Shown here in pieces: positions 10,466 to 21,083 of a stretch of DNA of 64,000 nucleotides; within the stretch, counting starts at the first letter, position 1, and every line of letters begins with the position of its first letter. A model generated the notes under the pieces. That model had not been told where the DNA came from, ran no database searches, and was given only the letters and a program-made list of their open reading frames with translations. Location: the NCBI GenBank assembly GCA_004154925.1, contig QJNS01000176.1:62001-126000 (forward strand). The letters run 5' to 3'. The translations under genes and the position numbers were made by a program. Source of the DNA: Monosporascus cannonballus (Eukaryota > Ascomycota > Sordariomycetes > Xylariales).

Positions 10466-12305
10466 CTAAAAAGCCAAGAGGTCAGCGAAGCCAGATGAGT
10501 CGAGAAACTGTTCAGCCGTCTTACCGGCCAGAAACCTTGGCAATGTCCAGAGACTGCTAAACTGCTCTAGAAAGAGCATCAAAATCCTTTCACTCTGGCT
10601 GATTGTAGTGGCCAGCTCGGATGATTCATCGATGCTGGATCTGCGGTGAAGATTCAGAATAGCGAGGGCGAGAAAGACGATAAAACATATCGCAGGGTCG
10701 ACGTGGGCAGAGAACTGGTTGTCCCACTGTTCCACGACTCGCACTACGTCCTGCGAAGCCTCTAGAGTTTGTTGCCAGTTTTCCATCCACTCTTCTTCCC
10801 CCGCCGATAGGCCGTCCGGTAGGCCGAGAATGATTCGCGCCATGTGGAGATGTAGAATATTGGTAAGACGTACGTGGTGATCGGGAGCTACTTCGCTTTT
10901 AAGGACGTTACGTGTTGGGTTGAGATATCGAGGTGGAAGTGCTAGTCTCAAACTAGCAAGATTTCTCTTTAGGTCCGCGATTCGTGCTCTGTGGCGTCCA
11001 GGGCCTTTCTCGCTCCTCAGCCAGAGGACAGCGCCCGCGTTGCGGAGCATCGTCGCTGTAACTATGTGGATATTGAAGCCGTTAAGGTCGCCATAGGACG
11101 TAATCTCTTGTGCTACCTCCCACAGCTCACCAGGGCCATCTGGTAGGAACACTTTGGGTGACGATGCCGTCCAGGGACTAGTTATATCCTGGTTAAATGG
11201 CCTTCTCGGCAAGGCAGTGTTAATGCTTTCCTCATCAACTATGAAAGGCGTACCTGCCGAGATATTGGAATAGGAGTCGAGGCAATAGACACACCACCAC
11301 ACGTATCGCCAATCCTCGATAACATCTTCGGTCTCTGACTTGACTTCGAAGGCGGAGCATAGTCTTGGGTTCTCGATTTGGTGAAGTCCCGCTGCGTATG
11401 CTTTGCATGTTAGTCTGGCGATCCTCATACATGCCGAAGGTCCAGGGAATTGGTGGAAGTCGAAGTAGGCCAAGAGACATTCCCGTCGAAAACTGTCAAG
11501 GGTTGTTTGTACTCCATCAGAGCCTTCACCCATGGATGGGAATGCCAGTAAACTGTCTAAGCAGAGATCCAAGTCGTAGGAACTCCAGGTATCAATTGGC
11601 CCTAAGGTCTTGGCCGTCACAGCAGCCATAGTGATTATCAGATCGCGACGGACGGCACAGCTGTCGTATAAGCGGATAAACCGGTTTTTCTCGAACAGTG
11701 GCATCGCCGAATGGATTTCGTCAAAGAATTTCATCAAGCTTGATGCGGGAAGTCAGCATCTAATTCGAGAGCATAGTCTTCGCAACTAACACCATGCGTT
11801 CCTGTTCAGGAGCTAGTGTATATCCCAGGAAAAGACCCTGGCTAGACTGGAACTCTGGCAATCGCATATAGCCGGAACTGTTAAAATCGAATACACCGAG
11901 ATCACACTTATGGCTTCGACCAGATGAACTAGTATCTGCCGCAAGGCCACTATTTTCGACGGAAGGCTGAGCTGGCGCCGATACCAAGGCTTTAACCTCT
12001 GACAGCCGACGTCGAGATCCACGTTGTGGGCCCGGCTTTCTCCTTTCTGCTGAATATGTGCAAGGATAACCGCCCTCCGAGCATCGCGAACATTGTGGGC
12101 GTTGTAGATTACCTACCGGATATCAATTATTGACCTCACGGAATCGGCGAATCTCATGAGAAAGCTTACATTTCACTTTCTTCCTGAAACAAATGTCAGC
12201 CCCTGGTTCTAACTTCTATGTTTCCGGTGCCTGGAATGCGGTGGGTTCAAACCGGATACAGCGGTCGCATACACGACTGGCCCTCTGCTTCTCCGCAGAG
12301 CTCAT
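10466..12305 (-). CDS. Zn2Cys6 fungal transcription factor (four exons, 14-base microexon)
   Basis: 553-residue regulator assembled from exons 12305-12253, 12183-12170, 12112-11791 and 11738-10466. The binuclear zinc cluster appears only after splicing: Cys13, 16, 23, 30, 33 and 40 in CX2CX6CX6CX2CX6C spacing, split by two introns (69 and 57 bases) around a 14-base exon that encodes the basic loop RKKVK. The third intron (52 bases, GTTAGT, GCTGAC branch, AAG) joins the linker to the C-terminal fungal-TF middle homology region, recognisable in WRYVWWCVYCLDSYSNI. All junctions keep the frame. The first donor (GTTTGA) is weak, and intron 2 has no clear branch site. Target genes are unknown; neighbours suggest nothing specific. 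Confidence 0.82.
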
Positions 12306-13054
12306 TAAATTTGAGTGATTAACAACTGAGACTCTCGGCCTCTCAAGACGCATCAAGACTTTATGCGCATGATAATAGAAGAGAGGTTCCACATTCCCGT
12401 GATGCCAGTGGTAGTCGAAGGAACGGCGTGTGGTCAAAGTGGGACTTCGTTCTCAACAGAAAATTGTTGTCATTCGCACGGACCACATTGAGCACTCTAA
12501 TCCAACGAAGGTATTTATGCTTAGGTACGTTAGAAGACTTTCTTGGGCTGTATTCATATTAATTCATTGGATGGATTGAGACCATACATCCTGAATAGTT
12601 CGTCATCGACGTGAAGTTACAGTGTGTTGCAATGTACACGACCCGCTTAGGTTCGGAGAAACCGCGCCGGCCGAGTCGGAGCAGCATATTTTAATATCGA
12701 GAAACGGTCGGAGGTCCAGGCCGGGCGTCAGGGGTTCTGATTCTGCGTCTTGGGTCCCTGGATAGGTTGAAACCCTTAAAAGTTAGCATCTCTCTTTTTA
12801 TTAATACTCCTTGCTGCTAAATATTTCCATTCTGCATTGATCTAGGTCTAGAAACAGACTAACTACGAAGGTCGCGCAACGTTGCAGCCGCGAGGCGGGA
12901 TCTGGCGGTGCTGCTATTTTCAAGCATTTCAAGCCCTTTCTCATGTTAGAGATACCCATCGATCAAAACCTCGACGCGATACTACCGCCCGCAGCAACTA
13001 TTATGACGAGAGATGAGACGAAATATGGTTGTACCGTTTGCCAAGCCCTCATAG
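12306..13054. other. Intergenic, promoter side of the regulator
   Basis: AT-richer spacer upstream of the minus-strand regulator and downstream of the sulfotransferase relic. No complete gene seen. Confidence 0.45.
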
Positions 13055-13781
13055 CTAACTCTCTCGTGAACGCATCTGTTCTCTCCGCATGCTCTTTCGC
13101 TTTATCGACCCTTGGGAACTTGGCTCTGAAGTTTCCTTCCCCAAGAACTGACAGAGTGGTCCCCACCCACTTCCCAGGCGGTATTCCAAACGGCGGTTGG
13201 GCGGAATGACCCTCCTAACATTGTCATAGTATCTGGTATAGTACTCTCGAGCTTTCGCTCGCACCTCTCTGATGTCCCGGGCGCCAAAGGCTCCGAGGAT
13301 CGTCTTCGGACAGCAACCCCCACAGCGGAATCCAGTTAGCGGTGCGATGATCTAGCCTGCGACAATCTCACTCGGTATCAGCAGCCGGTTGACGAGCTCC
13401 GCCTCGAAGCTGCGCCACCAGCACTCGAAGTCGCGCTCCACGACCACGACCTTCGCGTCGCAGCATGCCACCGCTAACTCCTCGACGTAGTCGGCGCCGC
13501 GGTCGATGATGGCGTCGTAGGACCCGAATGTGCGGTCCCCAGTCCTGCCGCGTGAAGGGTGGGCGGGGCCGCGCGCCCGGCGCAGACGGCCATTTCGACT
13601 CCGCAGCTTGCTCAAGCAGCTCCCATTAGCGCAAGTCTCCCAGATCCGTCAGCGTATGGTAGTTTCGTAGCCCGAGGAGTTCGTACACGGCCGCCATTGA
13701 GGCGGTTCCTGTTCGCCAGCAGCCCGCATTGATCACTATATGGGGGCCGGCCGCTTTCTCAATCGATGCAGGCGAAGACAT
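13055..13781 (-). pseudogene. Sulfotransferase-like (Sulfotransfer_4 family) pseudogene
   Basis: Reading the minus strand from an ATG at 13781 gives the family's P-loop region as INAGCWRTGTASM, then LEQAAESKW and PFTRQDW in the first frame. After a frameshift near 13520-13550 it continues as SYDAIIDR, DAKVVVVERD, PLTGFRCGG, REYYTRYYDNVRRV and GSGWGPLCQFLGKE. These match, in order, the block pattern of fungal P-loop NTPase/sulfotransferase-4 proteins of about 220-260 residues. It is broken three times: TAA at 13626-13628, the frameshift, and an in-frame TAG at 13352-13354. Both stops could come from CAA and CAG by C-to-T change. The gene is almost full length, so loss is probably recent. No function remains. 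Confidence 0.75.
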
Positions 13782-14828
13782 AGTGGTAACTTGCTGGACA
13801 TGGACTCTTTGAGGTTCGCTGGCTCATCCCCTAATACTGACCGCCGGGTTAAGTTCATAATAATAAGTAGCACAAGTGTTGACCCGCTATGGCATTCTCC
13901 CAACCTCTTTTTGTCTTCGTAGTAGTGCCCAAAAATATGAAGCCAATGGGATTTTGTACTATCTGATTGCCAAAGCCTCGGTTGATTAGTGATCCCACAC
14001 ATAGAAAATTGTTGGCGTGCTGCCACTGCGCTATTAGTCGGATAAGGGGATTGCAACATATTGTCAGAGCACTAATTGATGTTGGAAAAGTAATCTGTAC
14101 ATAGGTCGAAAAACCAATATGCGAATAGCCCAACCCTTTGATGATATGCCCTACGACTTTCTGTTATCTAAGCGTATGCAAAGCAAAGCTATATAGCAGG
14201 AAAGGACGTGTCTCCTTCGCTATTGTGCTAACATTGCTTGATAGGATACCGTGATGCTTGGGGGGGTCTAACTAAATAGCGTTGAACACATAATCAGGCG
14301 TAAAATAATGGGGAGGAATTCGCAGACAATGGAGTCGTCTACCCAAGATTGGGCGACACATCCGACCAAATCATCAAGTCTCTTCTTACATCCCTCGATC
14401 CAAATGTAATACAAAGAAACATTCTTTGCTGCGGGACCAACAATATTATGTATGAATCCGGTATACTTTCTTTGTTCAAGGCTGTCCATCTAACAACAAA
14501 GGCCTAGGTAGCAACTGGGCAACGACGTCCGCGTTCCGAACTTAACTCGACTTCTTATTTCACAACTGAAAAGCTTGAAGGAGCTTGCCACGGCCTAAAT
14601 CTCTTCAACCAAAAGCATGGTTCGTGTTGCCGGCCCCAAGCCCCAGACAAGCTAATAAGGATCTCACAGGCGGCAAATATAAGCGTGGCGTGGGGCTTCG
14701 GTGGCCCGACCCCCCCTGGAGGTCGACGAAGGCGTCGGAATGTACACAGACGGGTGTATGGGGACATAGACCCGTAAGGTCCACTAGGAAATCAACAGCT
14801 ATGCCCTTACGTAGCTTAAGCTGATACA
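13782..14828. other. Intergenic, no gene seen
   Basis: Mixed composition between two decayed genes. Frames under 110 codons only. A 5' exon of the kinase-like gene may lie in its last 250 bases, but I could not fix one. Confidence 0.4.
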
Positions 14829-16492
14829 AGTTCTACAGGCGCGCGGAACGAGAGGCCGAGCGGGTCAGGAGATACTTTGATGATGGATACCAATCCTACT
14901 ACAAGTATTGGGGGATAATTGATACCGGAAGATGGGGCGTTGCTCTCTTGTGCCGACAGAAGAAGAGGCAGAAACCGGATCGTGAAGAGCGGTGGCTTGT
15001 AGTGAAAAGAGTCTTCGACGAGCTAATGCAGGACAAACTACACAAGGAAATCGAAATTCTTAAGGTAGGAGACTATACCGGGAAGGGCAAACCAAATCCC
15101 CCAACCAATACTCCAGCCGGTGTGACTGACCATCTATCACTCCTATAGCGACTACGCGGCGCGCCGCACATTGTTCAGATCTTGGCCATAGACCCGGACC
15201 CATTCGAAGCGCTTAGCCGGGGGGCATTGATTATGGAGTATGTCGAAAACGGAACAGTGGGAGATATTATATACAGGATGAAGGAACAAGTCTATCCGCT
15301 CCCGAATCGACTACTATTAAGGTTCTTTGTTTGCCGTAAGTCTCCTGCATATGCCCTTTGCCTTTGGCGCGGAAGTTAACATGTATATGTGCTACGAAGT
15401 CGCGCGCGCTTGCATAGCTATGGCATGGCCGGACAGAGGGAAGGGAGGAGAGCCGTTGTAAGTTACCTTTGAACTTATTCTATGCGTGACCTCCCATACC
15501 TTATTACCACATCCACCCCTAGAGTCATTTTTAAGCCCCGAGCATCGAAATTTGTTGTATAATTGAAAGCTCGTCCGAAAATATCTGAAAAGGATATAAC
15601 TGGCTTAGACGATATAGTGAAAACGAAACATTCCCGACTGGTTGGCAAGACATTCCGAGGACGCAACTGTTCCATGGCGATATACACCAAGAGAACGGTG
15701 AGAGAACTTGCCGCTACATCAGATTTGTTTATTGTTGTTTCGAAATTCCCGAATCCACGTCCGATCAATTCATAGGCTAACTTCCTGCAACGTTGGGTCA
15801 TAGTCTTGATTGGTGATCCAAAACCTCCTGATGGCGAACATGATTTAGTACCAATCTTAAAACTCATCGACTTTGGTGAAGCTCTCTACGATCCGAATCC
15901 CTATGTGTAAGCAACCACGAGGCGAAGTTTTATAAGGAAATACTAAGAACTCTTCGATTAAGAACTGACATGGGCGTCAAAATCAACATATACCATATTG
16001 GCCGAGTACGTACTTTGCCGGCATCTCTGCTTATAGCTTCGGCGCGCGCCGTATGAAACTTCAAGAAGTGCACTTCGTTTTCTGACATATCTTTAGATTA
16101 TGCGAATGCTTATATCGCTCGATACCACCTGGGAGCTGCCTCCCGGCGAGATCACCATGCCGGTTCAAGGAGGAGGCGAGAGGGCCATCTCAACCGCCAG
16201 TGCCTGCGTTGCAAGGCCCAATCACCCCCACCTAGACGACGGCCTGCGGGACTTAGTGATGCTGTGCACGGCAGTGAAAGTCGAGGACCGACCCAGCCTC
16301 GACTGGCTGTGGGACACGTTGATGAATCTGATCCTTACCAGGACTCCTGCATATTACGCGCAGAGGAATTTCCCATGGGCGCAACTCGAAGAGGATGGGG
16401 CCATTCAGGACCTCATCCAATATATTGTTTACAATTACGGCCTTACTGACGACGTGGGAATTGAAGCCGGAGAAACGGAGGGGATTGAATGA
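14829..16492 (+). pseudogene. Protein-kinase-like gene, catalytic loop missing
   Basis: Exon-like blocks: up to 15064, 15149-15335, 15376-15457, about 15778-15906, 15963-16005 and 16097-16492. Most join in frame through GT-AG introns. They give kinase subdomains in order: a glycine-loop-like GIIDTGRWGVALL, WLVVKRVF (the VAIK lysine), HKEIEILK (helix C Glu), a hinge IMEYVENGTVGDII, VARACIAMAW, KLIDFGEA (DFG), DMGVKINIYHIGR, and VKVEDRPSLDWLW (subdomain XI Arg). Between 15458 and 15777 no splice choice I tried yields the HRD/HxD...N loop; the block before DFG reads NFLQRWVIVLIGD and is preceded by a stop. I therefore call it a decayed gene, though a pseudokinase with an unusual exon is possible. 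The 5' end is not defined. Confidence 0.55.
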
Positions 16493-18112
16493 TCGTTGCT
16501 GGATTCTTTACTACTTGGTTCGCAAAATCTGGGCTTGCTATCCCGTGTACTCCTGCAATGGCTTGGGCATTGTAATTCGAAGAACTTTACCAAATCGATG
16601 AATGCTGCTCCAGCCTTGTCGCACTAGCCACGCATGGCCAGATTACGGTGTGTCATCTGAAGCCCCGGCCGTAGAGGATGCTCGAGGGCACGAAGTAGAT
16701 CACTGGACTTCCCTAACGGGTCACGGTCTAAATATTCAAATTGCCTTTCTCAATGAACCAAGGCTAGGCCACTATAGCTCGTTGGAGCCTCGCATTATTT
16801 ACCCTTGGCGAGGTACTTCATTGCCTCCCCGCGGTCATCTGGACAGAGTCTATCTTCTGGAATTAGCCGTTGTATGATCCTTGATCCCCATGAGTAGCGG
16901 GAAACGCAGGCACTTGGGGCTCTCGTTTTACTAGTCCGTAGACGACTTGTAATAATTGTTTGCTCGGATTTCCCCACGTTCACCGCCCTTCTCGCCCCCC
17001 CCCCCCCCCTTTTTGGGAGGAGGGGGCTTCGCACCCCAAATATCCATTGTCTTCTCGTACCCATTCCTAATTTCTGGAATGAATGAGGCTCTGGAATCGC
17101 GCTGCTGATGCCTGTCCTGGGTGACAAAATACATGTAGGGATAGTTGCCGGAGTGTTCGGAACATATTGTCCCGGTGGGCATTGGTCTCCACGCATCCTA
17201 TGTCCTTGGCAAGCATACAGGCTCATCCAAATTCGGAGGCTTAAAGTACACATAGACCCGTCAGAGCAGCCTTAATTTGTATTGTCTGTTGGGAATTGGA
17301 GAGATGAGAATGCTAAGCATACCGTAATACGTCGGCGGAGTCATCGGGGCAACCTTGAAGTTATAGCAAACAGGGTTGACAGGAGTCAATGTTCGTTCTC
17401 CGGATGTGTTTACGTGGTGAATCTTACGTTAGTCAATTATCACAAATTGCTACATGTCTGCAGACCACGACCTTGATTTGCGGAGTTCCTCCGCGGCATA
17501 ACCTTGACATGTATCACTCGGAACAATTAGATCTTTCCGACTTATGGTGAAAACCGCCGAGAGATACAGGATCGCGGTTGCAATTGATCAATTCTTCTCT
17601 AACAGTGAGCAGGAGCACCGTAGAAGTCGTCCGCAAGTACCGTATTAGGTTGTCCGCCCATTGTTTGATCACAGCAACCAGACCTCCCCCTGGGGCAACA
17701 ACGCGTGCGCTCTATTTACGTACTGGAGGTTTCCTCAACCTCTCCCCTACCACAGCAACTGCCTGACTAGGTCCTAACCCACCCACAAACAATATTCTTC
17801 ATATGGTTTGTGCCTTGCGCCGCTGTAGTAATTAGCTTGCATCTCAACGCCTTACCCATACCTATTGTTGACCCTCTTTCCACTTACTCCTCTGTCACCC
17901 ACAACTTTCATTCCACCTACAACCTTCTCTACGCATGAACCTCGTCCACGGAGGATGTCCTTCAATCTACAACTTCCTTCGTACCTATTATCTTCTTTCT
18001 ACCAGTGTCTTTCTTCCACCTGCAACTCCTAGTTGCTACTCCCTTTCCACGCCAAACACACCGTCGGATTGTTGTAAGGCATCATTGGGGGGCGAACTCG
18101 GAGTCACCTGTC
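16493..18112. other. Intergenic, includes pyrimidine-rich 5' leader of the monooxygenase
   Basis: No gene recognised. The last 250 bases are C/T-rich, like fungal leaders. An ATG at 17935 opens an out-of-frame upstream ORF that overlaps the monooxygenase start; whether it is in the mRNA is unknown. Confidence 0.5.
16995..17009 (+). repeat. Homopolymer C15
   Basis: Fifteen C in a row followed by five T. Simple-sequence tract in the spacer; its length may be unstable in sequencing. Confidence 0.9.
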
Positions 18113-20126
18113 ATGGAGAAGACGGAGGCCATCATCGTCGGCGCCGGGCCGTCAGGTCTAGCTCTTGCTCTCTCCCTCGCGAAGTTCGCGGTCAAAGTAA
18201 GCGCAACATACACGGGTATCCAAGAAGCTTCTATTCTGACTTCGGCAGTCTGTAATCCTTGAGAAAGACAGCGAGATTTCGGAAGACCCGAGGGGCGTCT
18301 TCCTTACCCACCAGGCCGTTCGTGTTCTGTGGGATCTCGGACTGGGCGCGGACTTGAAGCACATTGGACATGGTACGGCTACTGATCTTCTCCAATGATA
18401 GGAAGCTAATCTAGCCTAACCTAACCCAGATATCGAGTGTATCAATTTCCACAAGTCATCCTTCAAGACAAAGCCGTGGTACATCATGGACGCGCGAAAC
18501 GACTTCGCTCATCAGACTGTTCAGAACGGTATCTTTCAGATGCAGCCAAGACTTGGTGAGTACTACGAAAAGAGTCGATAAGTAAGCGTTAATATTCTAA
18601 TTGAGTGTTCAGAGGCTGCTATGCGTAAGAAGGTTGGAGAGTCACCGTATTGCGACCTGCGAAGTGGCTGCGAAGTCACCGAAAGAGAGCAATCCGACGG
18701 AGGTGTCGTGGTTACGTACAAGACCAGAAACGGCACCGTCGGCTCTCTTGAGGGCGCCTGGCTTGTTGGGGCAGATGGTAAAAGAGGCATTGTCCGGAAG
18801 AACTTCCTTGAGAAGACAGGAATCAAGCAGGTCGAGAGCGTCTACAAGTACGAGGGAACCTGGATTGCATCCAACCTGAAAATCAACCTGCCGACACCGG
18901 CGACGCATCCTGACTTTCCCTTATGGAAGCTTGGCTACAGCCCTGAGAAGACCTATGACCTCTTCTGGCCCAGATGCTTCCACTTCTGTTGCCCGCCGGG
19001 AAAGCCCACGGCGAGTGGAAGATTCGGGCCCCACGAGGAGCGCCTCTGGCGTCACGAATTCGCTCAAGACGACTGGGATGACTCTATGGATGCCGAGAAG
19101 CTCCTCTGGGAACAGCTTACGCCTATGATTACCCGAAGCGGTGACGAGCGGTACAAGGCCTTCCCGTGTGGCGACGTGACGTTTCCCCGCGACTGCATCC
19201 GGGTCAACCGCTGCCGCCCATTCCGCTTTACCCACAAGGTGGTCAACGGATGGTTCGACAACCGTACGATCCTCGTCGGCGACGCTGCCCATGTTTTCCC
19301 TCCCTTCGGCGGCCAGGGAATAGCCTGCGGCATGGCGGATTCGCACGAGCTGGCCTGGCGGCTCTTCCTGCTCCAGCGCCTTCCGACGGTCGGCCGAACT
19401 CTGTCGGATGGCATACTCAACACGTGGACTTCGGAACGAAAGATAGGCGTTAAGGCCGCCGCCATTATGACGAAGTTCAACGGGCAGCTGTGCAATGTCG
19501 GCGACACTTTTGGCTTCTGGTTCTTCCGCAACATGGCTTGGCTCTCGCGCTTGATCTCCTTTGTGCCCACTATCCCGCACCCCTTCACCGGGGCTGAGCA
19601 GAAGGGATACAGGTCGGTGGCCGATGGCTTCTTCCTGTCGAAGTTTGGTGGAGGCGGACGCGTGGCGCAGATCTACGTCGAGTCCCGCGAGCATTCGCCC
19701 ATGCTATCCGACGAGCTCCTGAGACTCCGCCCGACAGTTTTGACTCTCCTTGCCATCGTTCGCGACACCACAGACGTCGCACAGCTAGTCCATCATGCTA
19801 AAGCAGCGCTTGATGGTGTCAGAGCCCCCCCCGCAATCGTCTCCTCTGACTCCCTCAGAGTCTTCTCGCCAACCGGTCCCGTGGATACAGAGGACATCGA
19901 TGTCTTCTTCCCAGCAGCCAGGGAGCATCTCGGCAGTCGATTCATCCAGGAGAGCTATAAGCCTTCGACCTACGTCGAGAGGTTTGCACCCACAACGAAG
20001 TACGCTCTTATTCGCAACGATTTCTACATCTTCGCTCAAGCGAGCAGTTTAGACGAGTTGGTGACCTGCATTTGGGAATCGCATCGGCGTGTCCTAAAGG
20101 CATCCTTCTTAGAAGAACCCTCATAA
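18113..20126 (+). CDS. FAD-dependent aromatic-ring monooxygenase (PHBH/phenol hydroxylase-like)
   Basis: 615 residues from exons 18113-18196, 18249-18372, 18430-18555 and 18613-20126, all joined in frame by introns of 52-57 bases. Class A flavoprotein fingerprints are present: GXGXXG at Gly10, Gly12 and Gly15 (VGAGPSG) followed by an acidic strand end (VILEKD); a DG motif in LVGADGKRG; and the GD motif VGDAAHVFPPFGGQG that binds the FAD ribityl chain. Length and layout match PF01494 enzymes of the MhpA/phenol-2-monooxygenase type, with a C-terminal extension of about 200 residues. Such enzymes use NAD(P)H and oxygen to hydroxylate phenolic compounds, in catabolism or secondary metabolism. No pathway partner lies next to it, so the substrate is unknown. 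Confidence 0.88.
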
Positions 20127-21083
20127 GTGCTGGAGTCGAAAGGTACGGATCGCCAAAGGTTAGCCAAAACGCAACTAGCACATGGGGTAATGAGGGGAGT
20201 GTGAGTATATTGCACACAAGTAAGTAGGGGCATCATGAAGCTATGAGGTACATATGGTCAGGATCGTCGTACGGGAGGACGTGGTCAAGGTTGGTTGGTA
20301 CACGACTGACGCAATGGCGCTAATGGGTTGTTTTTACAGCAAGATTGTCCATCAGCTAGGTCAGCCACGATCTCAAGGAAATATGGACTCCGTTCGTATA
20401 CATGCGACTAGAGAGTGATCGGCTTTGGAATACTGACCAAAATAGATTATTGCTCTGCCACAAATGACTTGCCGCAATTGTGTAGCTACACCTAAGCTCA
20501 AGCCACTTAAACAGAGATGCCTCATGAAGTCTGATGTTGATCTGAACGGCATTGTCTCACGCGCGATCGTATATGTCAGTTGCGCAGATTTCCACCCGTT
20601 GAGTGAGACTAAAGCAACATCCATGGAGGTCGAGCTGTACCGCCGCGGAAATGGGAAGGAAGCTAAGAAATTTATTTGGTTGATCCTGCGGATGAGAACC
20701 CGATGTCGGTTGACCCAGTCTACTACCTTCTAACAAACTTAAGGCACGTAAGAGCAATGATCCAAGAACCTTTTGCTACTTGGCTGAGTTCAGGGAGCCC
20801 GCTTCTACCAATTAAGATGTTGATCACTACGAAAACGGCCTATAAAGTTGAAATAAGGGTTAGAATAGGGGTAAGATGCCCCACCACCCCCATATATATA
20901 TTTACATACATCTGTGCAGTCATTACTATTTCATAATCTTCTGTTGCACATTATTCCTAACTATACTTAGGTTAAGGCACGTAAATGTGGGAATACGGGT
21001 TGCATAGCATCCGCAATATGGGCAACACCTTTAGTGACGTCTCAAGGTACCACCTGCACAAGCATTTGACAGGCCATAATAAC
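20127..21083. other. Intergenic, convergent 3' ends
   Basis: About 950 bases between the monooxygenase and MSH4 3' ends; AT-rich near 20830-20960. The motif TTAGAATAGGGGTAA near 20860 recurs in similar form near 61783. No gene seen. Confidence 0.5.

Noticed and set aside
16795..17253. 152-codon minus-strand frame
   Set aside because: Runs across the C15 tract and has no family features; probably chance.
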